Positions 25,283 to 34,015 of a stretch of 36,685 nt of DNA are shown here, in pieces (position 1 is the first letter of the stretch; every line of letters begins with the position of its first letter). The position numbers were made by a program, and so were the translations under genes. The stretch is taken from NCBI GenBank assembly GCA_035263105.1, contig DATFRO010000075.1:1-36685 (forward strand). The letters run 5' to 3'. This stretch comes from DATBVX01 sp035263105 (GTDB lineage: Bacteria > Pseudomonadota > Gammaproteobacteria > Steroidobacterales > Steroidobacteraceae). The notes under the pieces were generated by a model. It made no database searches and was not told the DNA's origin. It worked only from the letters and a program-made list of their open reading frames with translations.

Positions 25283-27482
25283 CCAGCCGACGCGACCGAT
25301 CCTTCGCATCGCACTCGACACGCCACTGCGGCGCCTCTTTGACTACCTCGCCCCTGCGGGTACGGAACCTGCGGCGCTGGTGCCCGGCAAGCGCGTCCGC
25401 GTCCCCTTCGGACGGCGGCGCACCACCGGCGTGCTCCTCGAAGTTGGAGTGAGGTCGCAGGTACCCCCACACAAGCTCAAGCCGGCGCTCGAGTTGCTCG
25501 ACTCGCAGCCCGTGTTCGACGCGGCGCTGTTGGGATTTCTCGAGTGGGCCGCCGACTACTACCACCATCCGATCGGCGAAGTGGTGAGCGCGGCGCTGCC
25601 GCTCGGGCTGCGGCTCGCGCGGCCGCTCGAGGAGATCGAGGAACGCTGGCAACTCACCGCCGCCGGACTCGAGTCACAGCAACAACCCGGCAAGCGCGCG
25701 CCACGACAGCGTGCGCTGCTCGACCAGTTGGCGCGCGGCGCACTCGGCGCCTCGGAGCTCGCGGCAGAGGGTCCGCGCTGGCGCGACACGCTGCGTGAAC
25801 TCGTGCGCAAGGGCTGGGTGGAATCCGTCGAGAGCGCTCCGGCGCGCACCGCACCCGAACGCTGGACCGCGCGAACCGGGCCAACGCTCACCGACGCGCA
25901 GGCGCAGGTCGTGTCCGCGGTGCTCAACGCCGGTGAGCGCTTCGGCGCCTGGCTCCTCGACGGCGTGACGGGCAGTGGCAAGACCGAGGTCTACCTGCGA
26001 ATCGTGGCCGAAGTGCTGGCGCGCGGACGCCAGGCGCTGGTCCTCGTGCCCGAGATCGGTCTCACACCGCAGCTCGTGCAGCGTTTCGCCGAGCGCTTCG
26101 CAGCGCCACTCGCCGTGCTGCACTCGAGCTTGAATGAAGGCGAGCGGCTCGCCGCCTGGCGGCGCGCGCGCGAAGGCGAGGCCGCGATCGTGATTGGCAC
26201 GCGTTCGGCGGTCTTCACGCCGCTTGCGCATCTCGGCGTGGTCATCGTCGACGAAGAGCACGATGGCTCCTACAAGCAGCAGGAAGGCTTTCGGTATTCG
26301 GCGCGCGACCTGGCGGTGATGCGCGCGCGCCGCCAGGACGTGCCGGTGATCCTCGGCTCCGCGACGCCATCGCTGGAGTCTTTGCAGAACGCGCGTGAGC
26401 GACGTTACACGCGCCACGTGCTTCCGGAGCGCCCCGGTGAAGCACGTCACCCGCACATGAGTCTCGTCGATCTGCGTCAGCATGCCGCCGAGTCCGGGCT
26501 CGCCGGCCCGGTGCTCCTCGGCATCACGCGACACCTGGAAGCCGCGGGTCAGGTGCTCGTGTATCTCAACCGGCGTGGCTACGCGCCCACGTTGTACTGC
26601 CCGGGCTGCGGCTGGATCGCGCCCTGCAAGGAGTGCGATGCGCGCATGACGGTGCATCTGCGCTCGCAGCGCTTGCGCTGCCATCACTGCGGCGCCGATC
26701 AGCCGATGCCGCTCGGCTGCCCGCGTTGCGGTCACGAGATCAAGCCGGTCGGCCAGGGTACGGAGCGCGTCGAGGACCTGTTGCGCGACCGCTTCCCGCA
26801 GGTGCCACTGGTGCGGCTGGATCGCGACAGCGTGCGACGCAAGGGCGAGATGGAGACTCTGCTGACGCGTGTCACGAGCGGCGAGGCGCGCATTCTCGTG
26901 GGCACGCAGATGCTCGCGAAGGGTCATCACTTTCCTGATGTGACGCTGGTGGTGGTCGTTAACGCGGACCAGGGCCTCTTCAGCGCCGACTTTCGCGCGA
27001 GCGAGCGCCTCGCACAGACCATCGTGCAGGTGGCGGGGCGCGCGGGCCGCGCCTCGCGACCCGGCGAGGTCCTGATCCAGACGGAGTTCCCGCAGCATCC
27101 GCTGCTCGTGAGTCTGCTGGAGAAAGGCTACGAAGGCTTTGCCGCCGCCGCGCTCGAAGAACGCGCTGCCGCGCACTGGCCGCCGTTCTCGCGCCTCGCG
27201 CTGTTACGCGCGGATGCGCGCGAAGGCGAAGCGGCCATGCGCTTCCTGGAAGCCGCGGTGCGCGTGGCCGAACCGGTGCCGGGTGGTGTGCGCGTTCTGG
27301 GTCCGGTGTTTGCCTCCATGGCCCGAAGGGCCGGCCGCCATCACGCGCAACTTCTGATCGAGAGCGATGCACGCACCGTGCTGCAGCGATTCCTGACCGA
27401 CTGGATGACTGCGGTCGAGGAGCTGCGCAGCGCGCACCGCGTGCACTGGTCGCTCGATGTGGATCCGCAGGAACTGATGTGA
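25275..27482 (+). CDS. priA: Primosomal protein N', replication restart helicase PriA
   Basis: This 735-residue protein matches PriA throughout. It has the N-terminal DNA 3'-end-binding region (ILRIALDTPLRRLFDYLAP; VRVPFGRRRTTGVLLEV), helicase motif I LDGVTGSGKTE (Lys236), the DEEH box at 326-329, the zinc-binding region with eight cysteines (YCPGCGWIAPCKEC, then CHHCG and CPRCG) and VQVAGRAGRASRPGEVLIQT. PriA recognises stalled forks and recombination intermediates and reloads the replicative helicase. The GTG at 25275 is preferred because it gives the usual family length; the longer frame starts at TTG and adds unrelated residues. There is no good ribosome-binding site. argS follows after 42 bases, as in Pseudomonas. 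Confidence 0.95.
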   Translation: MDNQPTRPILRIALDTPLRRLFDYLAPAGTEPAALVPGKRVRVPFGRRRTTGVLLEVGVRSQVPPHKLKPALELLDSQPVFDAALLGFLEWAADYYHHPIGEVVSAALPLGLRLARPLEEIEERWQLTAAGLESQQQPGKRAPRQRALLDQLARGALGASELAAEGPRWRDTLRELVRKGWVESVESAPARTAPERWTARTGPTLTDAQAQVVSAVLNAGERFGAWLLDGVTGSGKTEVYLRIVAEVLARGRQALVLVPEIGLTPQLVQRFAERFAAPLAVLHSSLNEGERLAAWRRAREGEAAIVIGTRSAVFTPLAHLGVVIVDEEHDGSYKQQEGFRYSARDLAVMRARRQDVPVILGSATPSLESLQNARERRYTRHVLPERPGEARHPHMSLVDLRQHAAESGLAGPVLLGITRHLEAAGQVLVYLNRRGYAPTLYCPGCGWIAPCKECDARMTVHLRSQRLRCHHCGADQPMPLGCPRCGHEIKPVGQGTERVEDLLRDRFPQVPLVRLDRDSVRRKGEMETLLTRVTSGEARILVGTQMLAKGHHFPDVTLVVVVNADQGLFSADFRASERLAQTIVQVAGRAGRASRPGEVLIQTEFPQHPLLVSLLEKGYEGFAAAALEERAAAHWPPFSRLALLRADAREGEAAMRFLEAAVRVAEPVPGGVRVLGPVFASMARRAGRHHAQLLIESDARTVLQRFLTDWMTAVEELRSAHRVHWSLDVDPQELM

Positions 27483-27524
27483 TCGGGTAGACTGGCGCGC
27501 TTCGTTCGACCTCGAGATGAGCTC

Positions 27525-29282
27525 TTGAAAGATGAGATCAGCAGCCTGATCCGGCAGGCCCTCGCCGCGATGCCCGCCGGGAGTCTCCCCGCCGAAGGCG
27601 CGCAGGCCGCGATCGAGGTCGATCGCACGCGCGACCCCGCGCATGGCGATTTTGCGACCAGCATTGCCCTGCGCCTCGCCAAGGCGGCGCGCCGCAATCC
27701 GCGCGAGCTCGCGCAAGCGATTGTCGCGGCGCTGCCGACCTCTGACCTGATCGCGAAAGCCGAAGTGGCCGGCGCCGGCTTCATCAATTTCCGCCTGGCG
27801 CCGAACGCCTATGCGCGCGAGCTGGAGCGCATCGTCGCCGAAGGCGCGCGCTACGGGAGCTCCAGGGTGGGCCAGGGCACGAGCGTGCTGCTCGAGTTCG
27901 TCTCCGCAAATCCCACCGGTCCGCTGCACGTCGGACATGGACGTCACGCCGCCTATGGCGCGTCGCTCGCGAACCTTCTGGCGGTGACCGGCTACGACGT
28001 GAAACGCGAGTATTACGTGAACGACGCGGGACGCCAGGTGGACATCCTGGCCGTGAGCGTGTGGCTGCGCTATCTCGAACTGTGCGGTGAGGCGATCACC
28101 TTTCCGACCAATGGCTATCGCGGCGACTATCTGCGCCCGATCGCGCAGGCGCTGCTCGAAGCCGAGCAACGCCGCCTGCATCGACCGGCGGCCGAAGTCT
28201 TCAGCGAACTGCCACCGGATGCGCCCGCCGGCGACAAGGAAATCCATGTCGATGCGCTGATCGAGCGTGCGCGAGCGCTCCTCGGCGCCGAGGGCTTCGA
28301 TCGGGTGCTCACATTCTCGTTGGACCAGATGCTGGCCGAGATCCGCGATGACCTGCGCGAGTTCGGCGTGGAATTCGAGAACTGGTACTCCGAGCGCTCG
28401 TTCGTGGCGAGTGGCGCCATCGATCGCGCGCTCGAGCGCCTGCGTGCCGAAGGCCACATCTATGCCAAGGATGGCGCACAGTGGTTTCGTGCCAGCGCCT
28501 TCGGTGACGACGAGGATCGGGTCGTGGTGCGCGAGAACGGCGCGAAGACCTATTTCGCCTCCGATATCGCCTACCACTTCGACAAGCGCTCGCGTGGCTT
28601 CACGCAACTCGTCGACGTGCTCGGAGCGGATCATCACGGCTACGTGGCGCGCGTGCGTGCGGGCCTGGTGGCGATGGGACAGCCGGCGGATTGCCTGGAA
28701 GTGCTGCTGATCCAGCTCGTGAGTCTCTATCGCGGCAAGGAGAAGCTGGCGATGGGCAAGCGCGAAGGACAGTTCGTGACCCTGCGGCAGCTGCGCGCCG
28801 AGGTCGGGAACGACGCCTGCCGGTTCTTCTATCTCATGCGCAGCAACGATCAGCACCTCGATTTCGACCTGGAGCTCGCCAAGTCACGCTCCAACGACAA
28901 CCCGGTGTACTACATCCAGTACGCGCACGCGCGCGTCGCGAGCGTGATGAAGCAGCTCGCCGATCGCGGCCTGAAATACGAAGCCGCCGTCGCGCGGGCG
29001 AACCTCGCGCGCCTCGAGGCGGAACAGGAAGTAACCCTGCTGCGGACTCTCAGCCGTTACCCTGAGGTGATCCAGCTGGCCGCAGCGAACCGCGCACCGC
29101 ACGCGCTCGTGCACTACCTGCGCGACCTCGCCAATGACTTCCACACCTACTACAACGCGCACCAGTTCATCGTCGAGGACGAGGGGCTGCGCAATGCGCG
29201 CCTGATGCTGGTGCAGGGCCTGCAGCAGGTGATTCGCAACGGGCTTGGCCTGCTCGGCGTTTCCGCGCCCGAGTCGATGTAG
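27525..29282 (+). CDS. argS: Arginyl-tRNA synthetase
   Basis: This 585-residue class I synthetase attaches arginine to tRNA-Arg. It has the N-terminal additional domain (AAIEVDRTRDPAHGDFATSIALRLAK), the signature SANPTGPLHVGHGRH with HVGH at 135-138, YYVNDAGRQVD, FASDIAYHFDK, the KMSKS-equivalent AMGKREGQFVTL, and a C-terminal anticodon-binding DALR domain (LVHYLRDLANDFHTYYNAH). The start is a TTG at 27525, the only in-frame start giving the family N-terminus (KDEISSLIRQAL); the ATGs nearby are out of frame or stop at once. It follows priA and precedes a SPOR-domain gene by two bases. Confidence 0.97.
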   Translation: MKDEISSLIRQALAAMPAGSLPAEGAQAAIEVDRTRDPAHGDFATSIALRLAKAARRNPRELAQAIVAALPTSDLIAKAEVAGAGFINFRLAPNAYARELERIVAEGARYGSSRVGQGTSVLLEFVSANPTGPLHVGHGRHAAYGASLANLLAVTGYDVKREYYVNDAGRQVDILAVSVWLRYLELCGEAITFPTNGYRGDYLRPIAQALLEAEQRRLHRPAAEVFSELPPDAPAGDKEIHVDALIERARALLGAEGFDRVLTFSLDQMLAEIRDDLREFGVEFENWYSERSFVASGAIDRALERLRAEGHIYAKDGAQWFRASAFGDDEDRVVVRENGAKTYFASDIAYHFDKRSRGFTQLVDVLGADHHGYVARVRAGLVAMGQPADCLEVLLIQLVSLYRGKEKLAMGKREGQFVTLRQLRAEVGNDACRFFYLMRSNDQHLDFDLELAKSRSNDNPVYYIQYAHARVASVMKQLADRGLKYEAAVARANLARLEAEQEVTLLRTLSRYPEVIQLAAANRAPHALVHYLRDLANDFHTYYNAHQFIVEDEGLRNARLMLVQGLQQVIRNGLGLLGVSAPESM

Positions 29283-29284
29283 CG

Positions 29285-29845
29285 ATGTCGCGCGACTACA
29301 AAGGCAGTCGCGGCCGCTCGGGGAGCGGCTTGTCCGGCGGTGCCGGTCTGCTGCTGGGCCTGGCGATCGGCCTGGGTGTGGCCGCGGCACTCTATATATA
29401 TGACCGCCGCCCGGGCGCGCAGGCACCGGCCAAGCCCGAAGCATCCGCACGCACTGATCGCAACGCGCGCGCCTCAGCGGAAGAAGAGCCCGCCGAGGAC
29501 TCAGGCCAGAAGTACGACTTCTACCAGATGCTGCCGAAGTTCGAGGTCGTGGTGCCCGAGCGTGAGAAGGCCGAGGCAGCCGATGCCAAGCCGGCGCCGA
29601 TCGAACGTCCGGGCGCGTATGTGCTGCAGGCGGGTTCGTACCGCAATTACGCCGATGCCGATCGCGTGCGCGCGCAGCTGGCGCTGCTCGGCGTCGAATC
29701 GAAAGTGCAGAAGGTCTCGGTCGACAACGACACCTGGCATCGCGTGCGGATCGGGCCGATCGAGGACCTCAAGGAACTCAACCGCACGCGCGATCGCCTG
29801 CGCCAGGCGGACATCGACGCGCTCGTGATCCGCGTCGGCGATTGA
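29285..29845 (+). CDS. SPOR-domain inner-membrane protein, FtsN-like
   Basis: This 186-residue protein has a short basic cytoplasmic N-terminus (SRDYKGSRGRSG), one membrane helix (about 20-39), a charged periplasmic linker and a C-terminal SPOR domain (about 108-185; GAYVLQAGSYRNYADADRVRAQLALLG, WHRVRIGPI). SPOR domains bind denuded glycan strands at the division septum. The short KYDFYQMLPKFEVVVP segment (about 76-91) before the linker is typical of the FtsN-like proteins encoded after argS in Pseudomonas and relatives. It starts two bases after argS and is certainly cotranscribed. The genes hslV and hslU, which often follow in related genomes, are absent here. Confidence 0.9.
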   Translation: MSRDYKGSRGRSGSGLSGGAGLLLGLAIGLGVAAALYIYDRRPGAQAPAKPEASARTDRNARASAEEEPAEDSGQKYDFYQMLPKFEVVVPEREKAEAADAKPAPIERPGAYVLQAGSYRNYADADRVRAQLALLGVESKVQKVSVDNDTWHRVRIGPIEDLKELNRTRDRLRQADIDALVIRVGD

Positions 29846-29888
29846 CTGGTGCCAGGGCGATTGCGACCTCGGACGTCTGGGCACGGCC

Positions 29889-31058
29889 TCAGCTGCGCGC
29901 GGCCGGCAGTACGTCGTTGACGATCAGCGAGAGGATCTGGATGCCGAACGCGGTGGGATCCGTTTCGGTGCTGATGCCCTGCCACTCAGTGGTGGCGGTC
30001 ACGACGAGATCGAGCGTCGGCACGACATAGACAAACTGTCCGCCGTATCCCCAGCCGAAGGACGCCGGCCGCGCCGGTGCATCCGCCACCCACCACAGAT
30101 AGCCGTAGGAGGTACTGCGCTGCGCGCCGTAGGTGTCACGCCAGGGAAACCGGGCCATAGTCGCGGCGGCGATCCAGGATTCGGGCACGACCTGTTGAGC
30201 GCCGGACTTGCCTTTCTGCAGCACCAGCTGACCGAAGCGCAGGAGATCCCGCGCGGTCATGTGGATTCCCGAGCCGCCGTTCACCATGTCGGGTTCGAGA
30301 TCCTCCCAACCCACGCTCGTGACGCCGATCGGCTGAAACAAATGTTCACTGGCAAATTGCGGCAGCGGCTCGGCGACCGCTTTTTGCAACACGAAACCGA
30401 GCAGGTTCACGGCCGCCGAGTTGTAGACGAACTGGCCGGCCGGATCGGTCTGCAGGCGATCGAAGAGGAACTGGATGTGGTCGCTCGAGGCGACCCAGAG
30501 GTTGTAGTCGTCGCCGCGATTCTCGTCCCACTGGTAGCGTGAAGTCATCGTGAGGAGCTGGCTCACAGTGACCGCGCGGTCCCCGGCATCCATAGAATAA
30601 GGGGCGCCGATGTACTGCCCTACGGTGGCGTCGAGTCCCGCGAGCTGACCCGATTGCAGCGCGATTCCCACGAGCAGGCTCACCACGCTCTTGGTCACTG
30701 AGCGCAGGTCGAAGAGCGTCGCGCCATCGGCGCCACCAAAGTAGTTCTCCGCGACCAGTTTCCCGTGCCGCGCGATCAGCAGGCTGCGAAAGCGCGGGAT
30801 CGCGGCGGCATCGCCCGCAGCCCGCATCAGGCCCACATCATCCATGCCGGCGTCGGCGGGCGTCGCCGTTGCCCACGGCTGCGCGATGTCGACGATCGTG
30901 ACGGTGACGGGTGGAGGCGGCGGAGCTGGCGAACCGGACCCGCCGCCGTAGCCGCCGGACCCGGAGCCTCCGCAGGCGCTGAGCAAGCTCGCGGTCGTGA
31001 GCGCGCAGAGCACCCTGCGCGCCAGGCGCGTCAAGCCCGTGAGGAATCCCCGTTCCAT
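29889..31058 (-). CDS. Serine hydrolase lipoprotein, class C beta-lactamase-like fold
   Basis: This 389-residue protein has a lipoprotein signal ending SLLSAC (Cys29), a Gly/Ser then Pro-rich linker (30-52), and a penicillin-binding-protein/beta-lactamase domain. The nucleophile motif is SVTK (Ser120-Lys123) and YNS lies at 212-214. In place of the KTG triad near the end is GWGYGGQF, as in the esterase and peptidase-like branch of the family, so it is more likely an esterase or peptidase than a true beta-lactamase. It should be anchored in the envelope facing the periplasm. It starts 54 bases after the subtilase gene on the same strand and may be cotranscribed. No clear ribosome-binding site is visible. 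The substrate is unknown. Confidence 0.88.
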   Translation of the reverse strand: MERGFLTGLTRLARRVLCALTTASLLSACGGSGSGGYGGGSGSPAPPPPPVTVTIVDIAQPWATATPADAGMDDVGLMRAAGDAAAIPRFRSLLIARHGKLVAENYFGGADGATLFDLRSVTKSVVSLLVGIALQSGQLAGLDATVGQYIGAPYSMDAGDRAVTVSQLLTMTSRYQWDENRGDDYNLWVASSDHIQFLFDRLQTDPAGQFVYNSAAVNLLGFVLQKAVAEPLPQFASEHLFQPIGVTSVGWEDLEPDMVNGGSGIHMTARDLLRFGQLVLQKGKSGAQQVVPESWIAAATMARFPWRDTYGAQRSTSYGYLWWVADAPARPASFGWGYGGQFVYVVPTLDLVVTATTEWQGISTETDPTAFGIQILSLIVNDVLPAARS

Positions 31059-31112
31059 GAGCTGTTGTTAGTGGCGACGAAGGATCTCGTACGCCGCCAT
31101 CCTACGCCCAGC

Positions 31113-33113
31113 TCAGCCGCGCGTCGTGATCTTGCGAGTTAACGCGGCTCCGAGGACCAGAAGGTCGAGCAGCAGGATCCCGCCGCCGCCGTGCTTGCCG
31201 CCGCTCGCCGGCGGAGGGCCAGTCTGCGCGATGGTGATGGTCGGTGGGCACGCAGCGCCGCCGAGTGGTGCGGTCGCCGTCGTCACCGCAGCGCTCGACG
31301 TCACGGCAACATCGGCGGTGTCCTGCGCGCCCTGGCTGTCCGTCACCGTCAGTCGCAACACGAAGTCGCCACTGGTCGGCACCTGGACGGACGCGACCGC
31401 CTGGTCCGGATTGTTGATAGTCGGCGGTGTGCCGCTCGAGTCGAACACGCTCCACGAGAACGTGGACAACGTGCGGTTGCACGCCGCAGCGCTCACCTGG
31501 CCGTCGAGGGAAATCGTCTGCCCCGCCGTGACCGAGGCGGGCACGTTGACGAACGCGATCGGTCGCTCGGCGTCCGCGACCGCGGCCGCGGCATCGAGCA
31601 TTCCCGCACCACAGGTCTGCGTCGTGCAGATGCATTCCGCGTCCTGCGTGTCGGCACTGCTGGTCGGCACGTGACATACCGGCGGTGTCGGCACGGAAGG
31701 CGACGTGGTCGGGAAGGGCGCGGCTGATTTGCGCAGGCGCGCGATCATGAGTGCCGGCGGCAGGCGCGCGTTGACCGCGTGCATCAGGCCGGCGGCGCCC
31801 GCAACGATGGGCGAGGAAAAGCTCGTACCGACGCTGAAGTTGGTCTGGTCCGTATAGGTCGGCCCCGCCGGCGTCGTCCTGCCGGTGTCGCTCGTGGTAT
31901 TGATCGGGAACAGGCACGGCTGCCCGGCGCCGACGTTCACGCAGTTGCCGCCGGGCGCACCAATACCCGCATTGAGTCCGAGGCTGCTGAAGCCCACCTT
32001 GGTGCCCGCCTGCCGCAGCCCGACGACCGCCATGACGCCGGGGCAGTTCGCGGGAGAGTCGATGAACGTCCCGTCGTTGCCGGCGGACGCCATCACCACG
32101 ACGCCACGCGCCGTCAACTCGTTGATGACGTCGACATAGTCGGGCGGGCAATCGCCGTCGGCGCCCAGGCTCATGTTGATGATGTTCGCGGGATGCGGAT
32201 TGTCGGGGACGCCCGCGACCGATTCTCCGCCCGCCCAGCGCATCGCGTCCAGGATGTCGGAGTCGAAACCGCCGCACTTGCCGAGCACGCGCACCGGCAG
32301 GATCCACGCGTTCCACGTGATGCCCGCGATGCCGATGCCGTTGTTGGTGGCGGCACCGATGATCCCGGAGACGCGGGTGCCGTGCCAGGAGCTGTCGCTG
32401 ATCGGGCAGTCCGCGAACTGCGGGTTCTGCTGATCGCTGGCATCGATCCAGTCGCCCGGGTCCGAGGGATCGGGATCGCGCCCGTTGCCATCGTTCGCGA
32501 TGAGGAAGCTGTTCGCGCTCTCGCCCGCGATGAAATCGTAACCGGCCAGGAGTTTGCCGCCCTGCTCGGCGTGACCGAGATCGGGATGGTTGAAGCGCAC
32601 GCCGGTGTCGAGCACCGCGATCACGGTGCCTGCGCTTCCGGTCGTCGTATCCCAAGCTGTCGTCGCGCGGATCGCTGAGAGCTGCGCGGCCTGCAGGTAC
32701 CACTGGCCACTGAACAGAGAGTCACTCGGCACGAGGTTGGGCCAGCGGCGCCGATCGGGTACGGCGTATTCGACGCCCGGATCGGCGGCGAGGCGCGCGA
32801 TGGTCCGTTGCAGGTCGGCCGCACTCATCGGCTGCTCGAGCCTGACCAGCTGCAGGCGCGGGGCGATCTGCGCGACGGACAGGACGTGCAGTCCGGCGAG
32901 CGCGGGCATCGCGTTCAGTTCCGCGGTGCCGGGTGTGCGGTTGGCCGCGGCAATGGAAGCCGTCGGCCGCCATTTCACGATGATGCGATCGGGCGCGAGT
33001 GCCGCACCGGTCGGATGAACGAAGCGGCCGTTGTACTCGGCGGACTGCGCCGACACAGCGCCGCTCAGGATGAGTGCGGACAGCACGAACGGAAGGAGGA
33101 GTTTACGGTTCAC
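31113..33113 (-). CDS. Exported S8 (subtilisin-like) serine peptidase with C-terminal sorting-like tail
   Basis: This 666-residue protein has a signal peptide (about 1-24), an inhibitor-like propeptide region (about 35-125, PDRIIVKWRPTASIAA) and a subtilase domain with the complete triad: Asp169 (VLDTGVRFNHPDL), His244 (WHGTRVSG) and Ser431 (GTSFSSP), with oxyanion Asn346 in SAGNDG. A PKD-like beta domain follows (about 535-620). The end, GGKHGGGGILLLDLLVLGAALTRK, is glycine-rich, then hydrophobic, then basic, like GlyGly-CTERM tails cut by rhombosortase. It is therefore a secreted or surface protease. The start is GTG 33113, preceded by GGAGG with six bases between; the longer frame begins with residues that are not signal-like. 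It lies 113 bases after the bufferin operon. Confidence 0.92.
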   Translation of the reverse strand: MNRKLLLPFVLSALILSGAVSAQSAEYNGRFVHPTGAALAPDRIIVKWRPTASIAAANRTPGTAELNAMPALAGLHVLSVAQIAPRLQLVRLEQPMSAADLQRTIARLAADPGVEYAVPDRRRWPNLVPSDSLFSGQWYLQAAQLSAIRATTAWDTTTGSAGTVIAVLDTGVRFNHPDLGHAEQGGKLLAGYDFIAGESANSFLIANDGNGRDPDPSDPGDWIDASDQQNPQFADCPISDSSWHGTRVSGIIGAATNNGIGIAGITWNAWILPVRVLGKCGGFDSDILDAMRWAGGESVAGVPDNPHPANIINMSLGADGDCPPDYVDVINELTARGVVVMASAGNDGTFIDSPANCPGVMAVVGLRQAGTKVGFSSLGLNAGIGAPGGNCVNVGAGQPCLFPINTTSDTGRTTPAGPTYTDQTNFSVGTSFSSPIVAGAAGLMHAVNARLPPALMIARLRKSAAPFPTTSPSVPTPPVCHVPTSSADTQDAECICTTQTCGAGMLDAAAAVADAERPIAFVNVPASVTAGQTISLDGQVSAAACNRTLSTFSWSVFDSSGTPPTINNPDQAVASVQVPTSGDFVLRLTVTDSQGAQDTADVAVTSSAAVTTATAPLGGAACPPTITIAQTGPPPASGGKHGGGGILLLDLLVLGAALTRKITTRG

Positions 33114-33179
33114 GGAGTGCCTCCAGGCGCACTCATCATGACTTTCCACTGATCGGCAAGCCGCAGTCTAGTTCACACT

Positions 33180-33217
33180 GCCGCGCGTGAAGCATTGTTA
33201 ATGGAAGGACGCGCGGC
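33180..33217. repeat. Inverted repeat after the bufferin operon
   Basis: GCCGCGCGT (33180-33188) and ACGCGCGGC (33209-33217) form a perfect 9-bp stem around a 20-base AT-richer loop, starting 10 bases after the DUF2063 stop. No T-tract follows on the minus strand. It could end or attenuate transcription between the bufferin operon and the subtilase gene. Confidence 0.4.
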
Positions 33218-33226
33218 GCGTTGTCG

Positions 33227-34015
33227 CTAGCTGGAGACGATTGAGCGGATGAGACCACTCTCCAGCCACGCGTGCAGCAGGCCTGCGGCGCGTTGCGGAG
33301 CCTCCTGCTCGCCGATCCGTACCGCCATGGCGGCGCACAGCGACCCGAAGGTCTCACCGGTGCGCAATGCGTCGATCGCGGCCGCTTCCACGGCATCGAG
33401 AGAACGAAAGTAGATCTGCAACTCCTTGCGCCAGAGCAGCCAGGCTTGCGGCGGTGAGACCTTTTCGGGCCGGGGCGCCGCCACACCTTCCTGCAGCGCC
33501 TTCCACGTCTGCGGCGTATTCCAGGCGAGATCGAGCCGGCGCACCGCGGGGTGCACGCTGAACCTGAGGTCACCCCACTCGTGCGGCGCACGGCCGGAGA
33601 GATCAGCCGGCTGCAGACACGGCGCGTCAGCCGCATCGAAGGCCTCGGCCATCGTCCACTCCCAGGCGGCGAGATCACCCAGGAGCGGTGCGTCCCGGTA
33701 AGGAGCGTGCGTTCGCAGGAAAGCCGGCAGGCCGTCGCCGTACCAGCGCACGGACCGCTGCAGTGAATCGTGGTGCTCGATGTAGGCGCGCGCGAGCGTG
33801 CGGAATTCGTCCGGGCCCAGCCGCTGCGCCAGCATCGGGAAATTGCTTTCCAGCACTTCTGTGAGGCGCGTGCGATAGGCGTTCGCATAGATCTCGAGGC
33901 GCACGCGGGCGGAGGCAGTCGGGGTGCTGCGAACCTGATTGATCACGTCGGTCGCGCCGTGCAGTACGAACGCCTGCAGAGCGTGTTGCAGGCCGGCGAG
34001 GGAGGACGGGCTCAT
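33227..34015 (-). CDS. DUF2063 partner protein of the bufferin maturation enzyme (BufC/HvfC-like)
   Basis: This 262-residue protein has an N-terminal DUF2063 domain (about 5-100; LQHALQAFVLHG, then RLEIYANAYRTRLTEVLESNFPMLAQRLG) and a C-terminal domain (about 110-255) with EWGDLRFSVHPAVRRLDLAWN and WLLWRKELQIYFRSLDAVEAAAID. In characterised systems this partner binds the precursor peptide and presents it to the DUF692 iron enzyme. The databases often label it a DNA-binding domain protein, which is probably misleading here. Its ATG at 34015 overlaps the enzyme stop by four bases (ATGA); an open frame extending to 34555 is only an overlap with the enzyme gene. It is the last gene of the three-gene operon. 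Confidence 0.9.
   Translation of the reverse strand: MSPSSLAGLQHALQAFVLHGATDVINQVRSTPTASARVRLEIYANAYRTRLTEVLESNFPMLAQRLGPDEFRTLARAYIEHHDSLQRSVRWYGDGLPAFLRTHAPYRDAPLLGDLAAWEWTMAEAFDAADAPCLQPADLSGRAPHEWGDLRFSVHPAVRRLDLAWNTPQTWKALQEGVAAPRPEKVSPPQAWLLWRKELQIYFRSLDAVEAAAIDALRTGETFGSLCAAMAVRIGEQEAPQRAAGLLHAWLESGLIRSIVSS

Noticed and set aside
25674..27176. Minus-strand open frame of 500 codons opposite priA
   Set aside because: Antisense shadow of priA; no recognisable motif. The same applies to 27204-28856 opposite argS and 16001-17134 opposite pntAA.
29889..31058. Antibiotic-resistance beta-lactamase
   Set aside because: The KTG motif is replaced by GYGGQ and the protein is a lipoprotein with a long linker, so an esterase or peptidase-like role is more likely.
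33227..34015. DNA-binding protein
   Set aside because: The family's old label suggests DNA binding, but coupling to the DUF692 enzyme and a Cys-rich precursor fits a peptide-modification partner.
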